From: Gemmatimonadota bacterium
Lineage (GTDB): Bacteria; Gemmatimonadota; Gemmatimonadetes; Gemmatimonadales; Gemmatimonadaceae
Direction: 5' to 3'
NCBI GenBank assembly: GCA_027622655.1
Contig: JAQBYI010000009.1
Coordinates: forward strand, 1 to 64,000
DNA length: 64,000 bases
Below, piece by piece: positions 51,846 to 61,220 of the stretch. Both the position numbers and the translations under genes were made by a program. The notes below the pieces were generated by a model. It was not told the origin of the DNA and ran no database searches. It was given only the letters and a program-made list of their open reading frames with translations. Position 1 is the stretch's first letter. Each line of letters starts with the position of its first letter.

Positions 51846-53612
51846 ATGATCTCCAAACGAACTGTTCTTGCTGCTGCTCTGTTCACGGCGGCGGCTACGG
51901 TCTACGCCTGCGCGTCGGCACCGGTGGCGCTCAATCAACTCGGCAACCCGCCGAAGTTGGCGCCGCGTCCAACGGCCGCGCCCATCAGTGAGAGCGATCT
52001 TCGGACGCGCCTCTACATATTCGCTGATGACTCGATGCAGGGCCGTCAATACGGCCGCGTCGGCAACATGAAGGGCACGGACTACATCGCGCGCGAGCTC
52101 GCGCGCATGGGCGTCGAACCAGCCGGCGACAACGGTACGTATTTTCAGGAGATGCCGGTCGTCCAGCGCCGCTTTGCGCGGACCTCGACGCTTTCTGTTG
52201 GCGGGCGCGCGCTGCGATGGGTCGATGACTGGATTGCCACGCCGGGTACGGCCGCGCCGCGCTCGATTGACGGTGCGAAGGTGATCTTCGGTGGCGTTGC
52301 CGGCGACACGGCCAGCCGACTCACGGCGGAGCAGGCGAACGGAAAGATCGTCGTGATGCTTATTGCGCAGGGCGGTGGGCGAGGCGGGCGCGGCGGCGGC
52401 GGCGGGCGTGGCGGTAACGGGAATGCGGCGCCGAACCCATTGGCCGGCGCGGTGGCAATTGCTACGGTGAACCTCGACAACGTGAGCATGGGCGCGCGTG
52501 CGTTCGTGAACGACGATCCGCAGGGCCGAATCTCAGCGCCCGCGAGCGAACTCCGGCCGCCGAATCCGAATGAGCCGCAGACTCCGCCGCAGATTGCTGT
52601 GCAGGCCGGTCCACCGCAGGCTCAGATCCGCCTCACCAACGCCGCCGCTGCTGCGCTCCTTGGCGCGCCACTCGACGGAATGCGTGTGGGAACCGAAGGC
52701 CCAGCGGTGAGCGCGAAACTCGACTTTGTCGAAACGCCCGTGCCGCAGTACGCGCGCAACGTCGTCGGCATCATTCGCGGCAGCGATCCGGCCATGCGAA
52801 ACTCGTATGTGGCAGTTGGCGCGCATCCGGACCATGTCGGGTTCAGTCGCGATCCGGTCGATCACGACTCGCTCCAGATGTACAACGCCGCTCGTCAGGC
52901 GATCATGAACAAGGGAGGCGACCTGCACACGGCGACGCCGGCCGAGTTGGCCGGCATCAAGCTCAATCTCGACAGTGTGCGCAAGATCCGGCCGCCTCGT
53001 CTCGACTCGATTCGCAACGGCGCCGACGATGATGGTTCCGGTTCCATGGCGCTTCTCGAGATTGCCGAGGCCGTGAGCGCGATGCCGGTCAAGCCAAAGC
53101 GGTCGCTCCTGTTCGTCTGGAACAATGGCGAGGAAGCCGGACTCACCGGCTCAGCGTGGTATACGATGCACCCCACGGTGCCACGTGATTCCATCGTTGC
53201 GCAGATCAACGTGGACATGATCGGGCGCGGCAGGGCTGCGGACATCCCCGGCGGCGGCGATGACTACCTCGCGGTCATTGGCTCGCAGCGCCTCTCTGCC
53301 GACATCGGGCAATCCGTGGTGGCCAGCAACCTGAAGCAAGCAGCGCCATTCCGGCTTGATTACCGATTTGACTCCACAACGACCTGGCCGGGGTATAACA
53401 ACATCTATGGACGCAGCGATCACGCCAACTATGCCCGGTTCAACATTCCGATCGCATTCTTCTTCACCGGCCTGCACGCCGACTACCACCAGCTAACGGA
53501 TGAGCCGCAGTACATCGACTACCCGCACTACGCCCGGATCACGCAGTACATCGGTGACGTCGTTATTGACGTGGCCAACCGGGACAAGCGGCCGGCGCTG
53601 TATCGGCCGTAG
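51846..53612 (+). CDS. M28-family peptidase lipoprotein, paralogue 2
   Basis: The 588-residue product starts at ATG 51846 with a lipoprotein signal 'ALFTAAATVYACAS'. Residues 'LRTRLYIFADDSMQGR', 'AVGAHPDHVGFSRDP', 'NGADDDGSGSMALLE', 'NNGEEAGLTGSAWY', 'NVDMIGRGR' and 'YHQLTDEPQYIDY' match paralogue 1 at 40.4 kb. His-Pro-Asp-His replaces His-Asn-Asp-His in the first motif. It differs by a Gly/Arg-rich insertion (near 178-195) inside the PA-like region. It is probably anchored in the envelope. It is followed by 7 bp and then the plug-only protein. Confidence 0.9.
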   Translation: MISKRTVLAAALFTAAATVYACASAPVALNQLGNPPKLAPRPTAAPISESDLRTRLYIFADDSMQGRQYGRVGNMKGTDYIARELARMGVEPAGDNGTYFQEMPVVQRRFARTSTLSVGGRALRWVDDWIATPGTAAPRSIDGAKVIFGGVAGDTASRLTAEQANGKIVVMLIAQGGGRGGRGGGGGRGGNGNAAPNPLAGAVAIATVNLDNVSMGARAFVNDDPQGRISAPASELRPPNPNEPQTPPQIAVQAGPPQAQIRLTNAAAAALLGAPLDGMRVGTEGPAVSAKLDFVETPVPQYARNVVGIIRGSDPAMRNSYVAVGAHPDHVGFSRDPVDHDSLQMYNAARQAIMNKGGDLHTATPAELAGIKLNLDSVRKIRPPRLDSIRNGADDDGSGSMALLEIAEAVSAMPVKPKRSLLFVWNNGEEAGLTGSAWYTMHPTVPRDSIVAQINVDMIGRGRAADIPGGGDDYLAVIGSQRLSADIGQSVVASNLKQAAPFRLDYRFDSTTTWPGYNNIYGRSDHANYARFNIPIAFFFTGLHADYHQLTDEPQYIDYPHYARITQYIGDVVIDVANRDKRPALYRP

Positions 53613-53619
53613 CCACGCC

Positions 53620-55041
53620 ATGCGTCGTATGCTGACACGCGCCCGCGGCACCGCGGCGGTTATCGCGCTGGCGGCGATAGCCGCAGCCGCCCAGCCGTCC
53701 GCCGCTCAGTCGACGGGCCTTCGTGCTCCTCCTGCGCCCGGAATGGCGGCCATCGCCGGTGCAGTTGACGACTCGCTTCGCCGTGGGGCGCTGGTCGGCG
53801 CGACCGTTTCGGTCATTGGCACGAATAGGAGCGCGATCACCGACCAGGCCGGCCTCTTTCGCATCGACAGCATTCTCCCGGGCACCGTACAACTGCGCGT
53901 ACAGCACCCGTTGCTCGACTCGCTTCTCATTGTTGTTTCGACTGCCCCGTTTGCGACAATGGCCGATCGCCTTGATGAGATTGCCCTGGCAACACCGTCG
54001 CTTGCCCGTGTGAAGACCAACCTTTGCCCACGGGGCGGCTTCCGCAGTGGAGAAGCAATGCTTGCCGGCCGCGTGGATGACGCAGAGCTTGGCGTTCCGC
54101 TGCCAGACGCGTTGGTGTCGCTCGTCTATGTCGATCCAGCGACGGGTGTTGGAAACGAGCGGCTCCGGAGCGCGAGAACTGACGCCGATGGCCTGTACGC
54201 GATTTGCGGACTCCCCGAGACGTTCGATGGAACCGTGCAAGCTTCGGTGGGAGGGAATGCCAGCGCCGAGGTTCCGCTGAGCCTGGCCGGCCAACTCTTC
54301 GAGACCGCGGGCTTTGTAATCGGCTCTGCGTCGCGGTCAGACAGTGGCAACACCGGTTCGGCAGTGCTGATGGGCCGAATCATTGACGTCGCCGGTCGTC
54401 CGCTCAGCCAGGCTCAGGTGACCATCGAGGGTGGCAACGGCGTCGCACTCACCAGCGACGATGGCGCGTTCAGGCTCGATGGCCTGCCATCGGGCACTAC
54501 TATCGCATCCGTGAGAAAAATCGGCTTCGCGCCCGCGATCCGCACCGTGCATCTGCGGAACTCCCGGCCCGAATCGATGAACGTCACTATGCCGGCCATG
54601 ACGCGCACGCTCGCTCCAGTGACGATCACCGCCAAGAGGGACGAGATGCTCGATCGGCTCGGGTTCACCGACAGACTCAGGATCGGCAACCGATCGAATT
54701 TCATGTTGCCCGAGGAAATAGAAAAGCGCGAGAACGATCGGCTCACCGATCTTTTCCGAACGATCCCGGGGTTCATCATCACCCGGCAGGGTCAGAGGCA
54801 AACATTGGAGTCGTCGCGCGCCGTGAATGGCGGGCAAAGGGGTTGCGTCAACGTCTTCGTCGACCGGATGGAGTACCAGCAGCTCGACGCCGGCGACCTC
54901 GATGCGGTGTTTCCGGTCGGAACGGTCGGTGCAATCGAATCGTACCCCTCGGTGGCATCGACTCCCTCGGAGTTTTTGAGGCCGGGGCGCAACTGCGCCA
55001 CCGTAGTGATCTGGACCAGATTGAGAATCAACAGGCCGTAG
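53620..55041 (+). CDS. Carboxypeptidase-regulatory and TonB-plug protein without barrel
   Basis: The 473-residue product starts at ATG 53620 (signal 'VIALAAIAAAAQPSAAQ'). Three CarboxypepD_reg-like domains follow (about 40-110, 140-225, 250-330; for example 'AVLMGRIIDVAGRPLSQAQV'). A TonB-receptor plug-like domain covers about 360-470 with 'LFRTIPGFIITRQG', 'CVNVFVDRMEYQQLDAGDL' and 'CATVVIWTR'. The chain stops where a 22-strand barrel would begin. Such short forms recur in related genomes, so this is likely a real architecture rather than a broken gene. The role may be assembly or ligand binding at the outer membrane. Confidence 0.78.
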   Translation: MRRMLTRARGTAAVIALAAIAAAAQPSAAQSTGLRAPPAPGMAAIAGAVDDSLRRGALVGATVSVIGTNRSAITDQAGLFRIDSILPGTVQLRVQHPLLDSLLIVVSTAPFATMADRLDEIALATPSLARVKTNLCPRGGFRSGEAMLAGRVDDAELGVPLPDALVSLVYVDPATGVGNERLRSARTDADGLYAICGLPETFDGTVQASVGGNASAEVPLSLAGQLFETAGFVIGSASRSDSGNTGSAVLMGRIIDVAGRPLSQAQVTIEGGNGVALTSDDGAFRLDGLPSGTTIASVRKIGFAPAIRTVHLRNSRPESMNVTMPAMTRTLAPVTITAKRDEMLDRLGFTDRLRIGNRSNFMLPEEIEKRENDRLTDLFRTIPGFIITRQGQRQTLESSRAVNGGQRGCVNVFVDRMEYQQLDAGDLDAVFPVGTVGAIESYPSVASTPSEFLRPGRNCATVVIWTRLRINRP

Positions 55042-55168
55042 CGGAGTTCTCAACAAACCGTCTGCCTCGGGGGTACTCTATATAGTTGCAGCGCCAGTGC
55101 GGGCCCGTCCCCTGAACGCGGAGCCCAGACCGTAGTCTCCCTCCGCAACCGGTACCGCGATCTCCGAC

Positions 55169-57487
55169 GTGTTTGGCGCAATCTTTGAGTTCCTCTTCAA
55201 GTACCGCCCAGCGGTCTTCGAGCAAGGCGACCTGACGTTCGGGGCGCCCGTCTCGGTTGTGCTCATCGTACTATTGGCGGCCGCAATCGCGGTGCCGGCG
55301 ATGCTGACGTACTTCCGCGTTGGCGGAAAGAGCACGCCGCGCGACCGGGCCGTACTCACGGCGTTGCGCGTGGCCGCGCTGCTGGTACTCGTCGCGTGCC
55401 TCTTCCGGCCGATGCTCCTGCTTTCGGAGGCCGTGCCGCGCCGCAACTTCATTGGCGTACTCCTCGACGATTCCCGCAGCATGCGCATCGCCGACCGCGG
55501 CCAGCGTTCCCGAGCCGACTTTGTTCGCGACTCCCTGGGGCCGCGCTCGCGCCTGCTGGAGCGACTCAGCGAGAAGTTCCAGGTCCGACTCTTCCGGTTT
55601 GGCGGCACGTCTGAACGCACGGACAGCGCCGGTTCGCTGACGTTTGAACAACGCGACACGCGGCTCGTGGGTGCGATTGACGGCGCACGCCAGGACCTCG
55701 AGGCAGTCCCGCTTTCCGGACTCGTTGTGGTGACCGACGGCGCCGACAACTCGCTCACCGAAGTAAGCGATGCGCTGCTCGCGCTCCGGGCCCGTGCCGT
55801 GCCGGTGTTTGCGGTGGGGATTGGCAGCGAGCGTTTCGCGAGGGACATCGAGGTCCAGCGCGTCGAGGCGCCGCGTCGCGTACTGAAGGGCGGAACGCTC
55901 GTCGCCGATGTCATCGTACGGCAGAGTGGATTCGACGGCGCTACGGTGCCGCTCATTGTCGAGGACGAAGGACGAATTGTCGCGCGCACTGAAATCCTGA
56001 TGCCGGCGGGCTCCGACGCGTCACCGGTTCGCGTCACTGCGAAGCTCTCCGATCCGGGCCCGCGGATCCTGACCTTTCGGATTCCGATGCAGGAGCGCGA
56101 ACAGGTTGTCGAGAACAACACGCAAAGGGCGCTGGTTGACGTGCGCGATTCGCGTGAAAAGGTGCTCTACATCGAGGGAGAGCCGCGTTACGAAGTGCGT
56201 TTCGTTCGCGCTGCCGTCGCGGCCGACTCCAACCTCCAGCTCGTCGTCCTGCAACGGACGGCCGAGGGCAAGTTTCTCCGCTTGAACGTGGACTCAGGCG
56301 ACGAACTCATTGCAGGATTTCCAAAGTCACGAGCCGAGCTCTACCGCTATCGCGCCGTGATTCTCGGCAACATCGAGGCGAGCTTCTTCACGCACGATCA
56401 GCTCACGATGCTTGCCGACTTCGTCAGCGTGCGCGGCGGTGGGTTGGTGCAGCTCGGCGGTCGCCGATCGTTCTCGGAGGGTGGCTACGCCGACACACCG
56501 CTTGCGGACGTCATGCCTGTTGTTGTCGAAGGCGCGGCGGTGGCCGACAGCCTCACGTTTTTCGCCGACCTCGCGCCGGCGCTGACGCCAGCCGGTGTTG
56601 CCCACGCCGTGACTCAGATCGGCACCGCGCGCGTATCGGCCGCCGACAAATGGAAGACGCTTCCGGCAGTCACCTCGGTCAATCGGATCAGGCGCGTGAA
56701 GCCTGGCGCCGTCGTGTTGATTACCGGTACGGTGCCTTCGGGCGGCCGGGCCGGCCAGCCGGGCGAAACTGCCCTGCGGTATGAACAGCCGATTCTCGTC
56801 TACCAACGCTACGGACGCGGCATTGCCGTATCGATGCCGATTCAGGATGACTGGCAGTGGAAGATGGGCGCCGAAGTCGCCGTGGAAGACGAGTCGTTCG
56901 AGACGTTCTGGCGTCAGCTGCTGCGTTGGGTGACAAGCGACGCGCCGGCGCGCGTCGAGGCTCGCGCCACGCCGGACCAGGTGAATCTCCGCACTCCGGT
57001 GCAGGTTCGCGCTGTGGTTGTTGACAGCGCGTACGAGCGGCTGAATGACGCGCAGGTATCGGCTCAGGTGGTCGCACCGTCCGGCGGTCGCCAGACCGTC
57101 GCGCTCGACTGGGCGGTTGATCAGGACGGCGAGTACCGGGGCACGTTCGCGCCGTCCGAGGAAGGCGTCTATCGCGTGCGCGTAACGGCGACCACGACAT
57201 CCGGAATTGCGGCCGACACGACGTACGTACGCGCCGCGCCGCTCGACGCCGAGTACACGATGGCCGAAATGCGCCGCCCGTTTCTCCAGCGAGTGGCCGA
57301 CGAGACCGGAGGCAAGTTCTACACGGCTCAGACGGTGGGCACGCTTCCCGATGACATCGCGATGACCAAGCGCGGCGTCACCGTCGTGAACCAGATGGAC
57401 CTCTGGGACATGCCGATCGTGTTCATCGTGCTGGTCGGTCTGGTGTCGTCGGAATGGGCATATCGAAAACTCCGGGGGCTGGCATGA
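55169..57487 (+). CDS. Membrane protein with VWA-like and GATase-like domains (BatA-cluster type)
   Basis: The 772-residue product starts at GTG. Two N-terminal membrane helices (about 28-50 and 66-88) are followed by a VWA-like domain with MIDAS-like 'GVLLDDSRSM'. A glutamine-amidotransferase-like domain comes next ('AVILGNIEASFFTHDQLTM', 'VSVRGGGLVQLGGRRSF'), then beta domains and a final helix 'MPIVFIVLVGLVSSEW'. The GATase catalytic Cys is not evident. Similar proteins sit in MoxR/DUF58/BatA clusters, as here. It overlaps the next gene by ATGA. It is probably a scaffold on the periplasmic side. Confidence 0.8.
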   Translation: MFGAIFEFLFKYRPAVFEQGDLTFGAPVSVVLIVLLAAAIAVPAMLTYFRVGGKSTPRDRAVLTALRVAALLVLVACLFRPMLLLSEAVPRRNFIGVLLDDSRSMRIADRGQRSRADFVRDSLGPRSRLLERLSEKFQVRLFRFGGTSERTDSAGSLTFEQRDTRLVGAIDGARQDLEAVPLSGLVVVTDGADNSLTEVSDALLALRARAVPVFAVGIGSERFARDIEVQRVEAPRRVLKGGTLVADVIVRQSGFDGATVPLIVEDEGRIVARTEILMPAGSDASPVRVTAKLSDPGPRILTFRIPMQEREQVVENNTQRALVDVRDSREKVLYIEGEPRYEVRFVRAAVAADSNLQLVVLQRTAEGKFLRLNVDSGDELIAGFPKSRAELYRYRAVILGNIEASFFTHDQLTMLADFVSVRGGGLVQLGGRRSFSEGGYADTPLADVMPVVVEGAAVADSLTFFADLAPALTPAGVAHAVTQIGTARVSAADKWKTLPAVTSVNRIRRVKPGAVVLITGTVPSGGRAGQPGETALRYEQPILVYQRYGRGIAVSMPIQDDWQWKMGAEVAVEDESFETFWRQLLRWVTSDAPARVEARATPDQVNLRTPVQVRAVVVDSAYERLNDAQVSAQVVAPSGGRQTVALDWAVDQDGEYRGTFAPSEEGVYRVRVTATTTSGIAADTTYVRAAPLDAEYTMAEMRRPFLQRVADETGGKFYTAQTVGTLPDDIAMTKRGVTVVNQMDLWDMPIVFIVLVGLVSSEWAYRKLRGLA

Positions 57488-58521
57488 GGTTCCGCAGCTA
57501 CGACGCTGGAGTGCACGCGGCTTCGATGCGTTTCGTCGTTGGAGCTATGGCGCTCGCAGGCGTCGCGTCCGCAGTGATTCCGAGCCGACCCGCGCACGCA
57601 CAGGCGCACGTGCTGATCGTATCCGGGCTGGGCGGAGAGGCGCGGTATTCCACGCGCTTCCGCACGCTAGGCTCGACGCTGGCCGGCGCGCTCCATTCTC
57701 GCTTCGGTGTTCCAGACGCCAACATTGCCTGGCTCGGTGAGGATTCCACGTCGCGCGATCCACGTTACCGAGGGCGTTCCACCCGCGTTGGCATTGAACG
57801 CGAGGTGGCCGCGATTCGCGCGCGCGCCCGCGCGGGTGAGCAAGTCGCCGTTTTTCTCATCGGGCACGGCGCCGGTTCTGAGAGCGAGTCGCGCATCAGC
57901 CTTCCGGGCCCCGACATGAACGTGCTCGACTTCCAGCGGCTGCTTGGCGGATTCGCCGAGCACCGCGTGGTGTTTGCCAACCTGACCAGCGCAAGCGGCG
58001 ATTTTCTTCCGCTGCTGGCTGCGCCGGGCCGCGTGGTGATCACGGCAACGAAAACGTCGTACGAGCGCAATGAGTCGAATTTTGCCGAGCATTTCGTTGC
58101 CGCATTCGCCAGCGACGTGGCCGACACCGACAAGGACGACCGCGTTTCGATGCTCGAAGCGTTCACCTACGCGGCCCGCGAGACGAAGCGCGTGTACGAT
58201 GACGCGACCAAAATGCAGACGGAGCATTCGCAACTCGACGACAACGGCACGAAAGTGGGGACCGCCGAGCCGACCGGGCGCGAGGGGCAGGGCATGCTTG
58301 CGCGTCGGTACTTCTTTGATGCCCGAGCGGCGGCAGCGGTGGGTGACGTGCGGTTGAGCGCGCTCTATCGGGAGAAGTTCGCGATCGAGGAAGAGGTCGA
58401 GGGACTGCGCACCAAAAAGCAGGCCATGGACAAGGCGGCGTACGAAGCCGACCTCGAACGCGTTCTCGTGGCGCTGTCGCTCAAGTCGCGCGAGATCCGC
58501 CAAGCGGAGGGACGGCCATGA
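57484..58521 (+). CDS. Exported caspase/legumain-like protein lacking the catalytic Cys
   Basis: The 345-residue product starts at the ATGA-overlapping ATG, with a signal peptide ending near 'SRPAHAQAH'. The core 'VAVFLIGHGAGS' (His near 129) and 'HRVVFANLTSASGDFLPLL' then 'RVVITATKTSYERNESNFAE' follow the strand order of C13/C14 (clan CD) peptidases. The position of the nucleophile, normally Cys in 'ACxSG', is occupied by Thr/Ser-Ala-Ser. A helical tail (about 265-345) follows. I infer a pseudopeptidase or a non-Cys variant. It lies within the overlapping envelope cluster. Confidence 0.65.
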   Translation: MRFRSYDAGVHAASMRFVVGAMALAGVASAVIPSRPAHAQAHVLIVSGLGGEARYSTRFRTLGSTLAGALHSRFGVPDANIAWLGEDSTSRDPRYRGRSTRVGIEREVAAIRARARAGEQVAVFLIGHGAGSESESRISLPGPDMNVLDFQRLLGGFAEHRVVFANLTSASGDFLPLLAAPGRVVITATKTSYERNESNFAEHFVAAFASDVADTDKDDRVSMLEAFTYAARETKRVYDDATKMQTEHSQLDDNGTKVGTAEPTGREGQGMLARRYFFDARAAAAVGDVRLSALYREKFAIEEEVEGLRTKKQAMDKAAYEADLERVLVALSLKSREIRQAEGRP

Positions 58522-61220
58522 GGAGCGTGCTCGAAATGATCATCCGTACGCCGCGAGCCCTGCTCGTTTTCGCCATGCTGGCCGCGCTCGCGGCGCTCGC
58601 GGCGCTCGCGGCGCCGGAAAGCGCAGTCGCCCAATCGCGTGTCCTCCAGTCGCCGCGAACCGTGCCGGACGCTCGTCTCGCGGTGGCCACCGGCCGTTAT
58701 GCGGAGGCGATCGCCTTCCTCGAGAAGGTTTCCCAATCGGACCCCGCGTGGATGGACGCACAGGTCATGCTGGCGAGCACGCTCGCGCTGATCAGCCGTT
58801 TCGACGATGCGGAGCGCGTGGCGCGGGCAGCAGCGTCTCACCCCCAGCAGGGTAGGGAGGCGCTCAGTACGCTCGGCGAAGTGCTGCGGGCACGGGGCAA
58901 GCTGAACGACGCCGATTCGGCGTTTGCGCGTGCCGTGGCCGCGCACGCATCGGACAGCCTCATGGCCAGTCTCAATCTCGCCCTCCTCGACCAGGCTCGC
59001 GGACGGCGCGCTCGTGCGGACGCGGCGTTCGACCGTTTCATCGACATCTACAACACCACGGCGCAGACGCTCACGAGCCGGGAAATGCTCGCGGTGGCGA
59101 TTGCCGTACGCGAACTCGGTGCAGGTAATCCCGAGCTCTTCAAGGACGCACTGAAGGCGATGGACCGCGCCATCTCGATCGACCCTGCGAACATGGATGC
59201 CCGGGTTGCGCTCGGCGAGCTCTTCCTCGCCAAGTACAACTCGGCCGAAGCGCAGAGGACGCTCGACGACGCGCGCGAAATCAACCCGAATCACCCGCAC
59301 GCGCTGGTGGCTGATGCGGCGCGACTCGTTTTCGACGGACAGCCCGGCGCAGACTCGCTGCTCACGCGAGCACTGGCCGTGAGTCCTGAGTACGTACCGG
59401 CGCGGGTGATGATTGCCCGTAGAATGGTGGATGTAGAGCGCTACGCCGACGCGGCGCGCGAAGTCGAGCGGGCGCTGCGCACTGAGCCTACGAACGCGGA
59501 GGCACTCGGCGTCCTGGCGACGGCGCGTTACGTCGGTGGCGATCAGAAGGCGTTCGAGGAGACGCAGGCACGCGCGCTCGCGATCAATCCGCGGGACGGA
59601 GCGTTCTTCGTGGCGCTGGCCGAGGGAGTCGGCCGCGTGCGGCGCTACTCGGTGGCAGCCGATTTCGCCCGGCGGGCAATCGCAGTCGATTCCACGAACT
59701 GGAAGGCGCGCTCGGTGCTCGGAATGAACCTGATGCGGCTCGGCACGATCGCGGAGGGGCGGGCAAGTCTGGAAGCGGCATTCGCGGGTGACCCGTACGA
59801 CGTGTGGGTCAAGAACACGCTGGATCTTCTCGACACCTTCAAGAACTACGACGAGACGCGCACCGCGCACGCGACGTTCATGATCGAGAAGGCGGAGTCG
59901 CCGCTCCTTTCGATCTATCTCGCTGACCTCGCCGAGCGGGCGTACGTGCAGTTCGAAAAGCGGTATCAGTACTCGCCGCCGCAGATTCGCATAGAGGTTT
60001 ACCGCAGTCACGCCGACTTCTCCGTGCGCACCGTCGGGCTCGCGGGGCTTGGAGCGCTCGGCGTGAGTTTCGGCACGACGCTCGCGTTCGACTCGCCGGC
60101 CGCGAAGGACGCAGGACCGTTCAACTGGGCGTCCACCGTCTGGCACGAGCTCGCGCATACGTTCACGCTCGGCTCCACCGACCATCGTGTGCCACGCTGG
60201 TTCTCGGAAGGACTCTCCGTCTGGGAGGAGCACAACGCACGACCCGGCTGGGGTATGGGCGTGTCGCCGAACTTCCTCGACGCCTATCGCCAGGGAAAAC
60301 TCGTTCCCGTGAGCCAAATGAACGACGGCTTCATGCGGCCGACGTACCCGGAGCAAATCCAGTTCTCGTACTATCAGGCTTCCCTGGTCTGCGACATGAT
60401 CGTGCGCGACGGCGGGGAAAAGGCGCTGACCGCGTTGCTCGCCGAGTACAAGGCCGGGCGCACGACCGAGGAGGCCGTGCAAAAAGTGCTCGGCATGGAC
60501 ATGAAGGCGCTCGACAAGAAGTTCGATGAGTTCATGCGTCAACGTTTTGCCGGGCCGCTCGCGGCGCTGGCGGCGGAAGGGCCCGAGTACCCCTCCGGAA
60601 TGACCGCTGGCGAGTTGGCCGCGCGCGCCGACGAACTGAAGGGGAGCTGGCGCGCGCAGATGCTGGCGGGCACTGCGCTCGTTCGCGCGCGGCAGCCGGC
60701 CGTCGCCATCCGAATGTTCGAACGCGCACACGCACTCTTTCCGGAGTTCGCCGGCGGCGGATCACCCGCAGCCATGCTTGCCGACGCGTTCCTGTCGCGG
60801 GGCGACAGTGCGAAGGCGCTCCCGATGCTGAAGGCCATCGCCATGGCGGACGAGTCGTCGTACAGCGCCAACATGTCGCTGGCAGCGATCTCGCTTTCCG
60901 CGCGTGACACGACCGGGGCAATAGAGGCGCTCGAGCGCGCGATCTACATCAATCCGTTCCCCGCCGAGTTGCATCGCTCGCTGGCTACGCTCGCGGCCGC
61001 CACGGGCGATCACCCGAGATCGGTGCGCGAGCGCGAGGCGCTTGTGGCGCTCGACCCGGTTGACCGCGCGGAGGCGCTCTACCAACTAGCAATGGCGTAC
61101 AACGGCGCCGGCGATCAAGCGAAGGCGAAACGCACCGTGTTGCAGGCACTTGAGGAGGCACCGAACTTCGTGAAAGCGCAGGTCTTGCTACTGACCATTG
61201 TGGAAGGGAAGGCCCCATGA
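58518..61220 (+). CDS. Exported TPR protein with gluzincin metalloprotease domain
   Basis: The 900-residue protein has a signal peptide containing three in-frame repeats (LAALAALAA). TPR-like helical repeats cover about 50-450 and again about 700-895 ('NEADSAFARAVAAH'-type, 'AIEALERAIYINPFPAE'). Between them is a peptidase-MA domain with H543-E544-L-A-H547 and 'WFSEGLSVWEEHN', the third ligand glutamate. Architecture: TPR, protease, TPR. It is probably a periplasmic protease selecting clients through its TPR arms. It overlaps both neighbours by 4 nt. Confidence 0.85.
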   Translation: MRSVLEMIIRTPRALLVFAMLAALAALAALAAPESAVAQSRVLQSPRTVPDARLAVATGRYAEAIAFLEKVSQSDPAWMDAQVMLASTLALISRFDDAERVARAAASHPQQGREALSTLGEVLRARGKLNDADSAFARAVAAHASDSLMASLNLALLDQARGRRARADAAFDRFIDIYNTTAQTLTSREMLAVAIAVRELGAGNPELFKDALKAMDRAISIDPANMDARVALGELFLAKYNSAEAQRTLDDAREINPNHPHALVADAARLVFDGQPGADSLLTRALAVSPEYVPARVMIARRMVDVERYADAAREVERALRTEPTNAEALGVLATARYVGGDQKAFEETQARALAINPRDGAFFVALAEGVGRVRRYSVAADFARRAIAVDSTNWKARSVLGMNLMRLGTIAEGRASLEAAFAGDPYDVWVKNTLDLLDTFKNYDETRTAHATFMIEKAESPLLSIYLADLAERAYVQFEKRYQYSPPQIRIEVYRSHADFSVRTVGLAGLGALGVSFGTTLAFDSPAAKDAGPFNWASTVWHELAHTFTLGSTDHRVPRWFSEGLSVWEEHNARPGWGMGVSPNFLDAYRQGKLVPVSQMNDGFMRPTYPEQIQFSYYQASLVCDMIVRDGGEKALTALLAEYKAGRTTEEAVQKVLGMDMKALDKKFDEFMRQRFAGPLAALAAEGPEYPSGMTAGELAARADELKGSWRAQMLAGTALVRARQPAVAIRMFERAHALFPEFAGGGSPAAMLADAFLSRGDSAKALPMLKAIAMADESSYSANMSLAAISLSARDTTGAIEALERAIYINPFPAELHRSLATLAAATGDHPRSVREREALVALDPVDRAEALYQLAMAYNGAGDQAKAKRTVLQALEEAPNFVKAQVLLLTIVEGKAP

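Noticed and set aside
50237-51886. 549-codon minus-strand frame
   Set aside because: It is antisense to the FAD oxidoreductase and has no recognisable motif.
58365-60731. 788-codon minus-strand frame
   Set aside because: It is fully antisense to the TPR metalloprotease gene, is Arg/His/Glu-rich and resembles no family.
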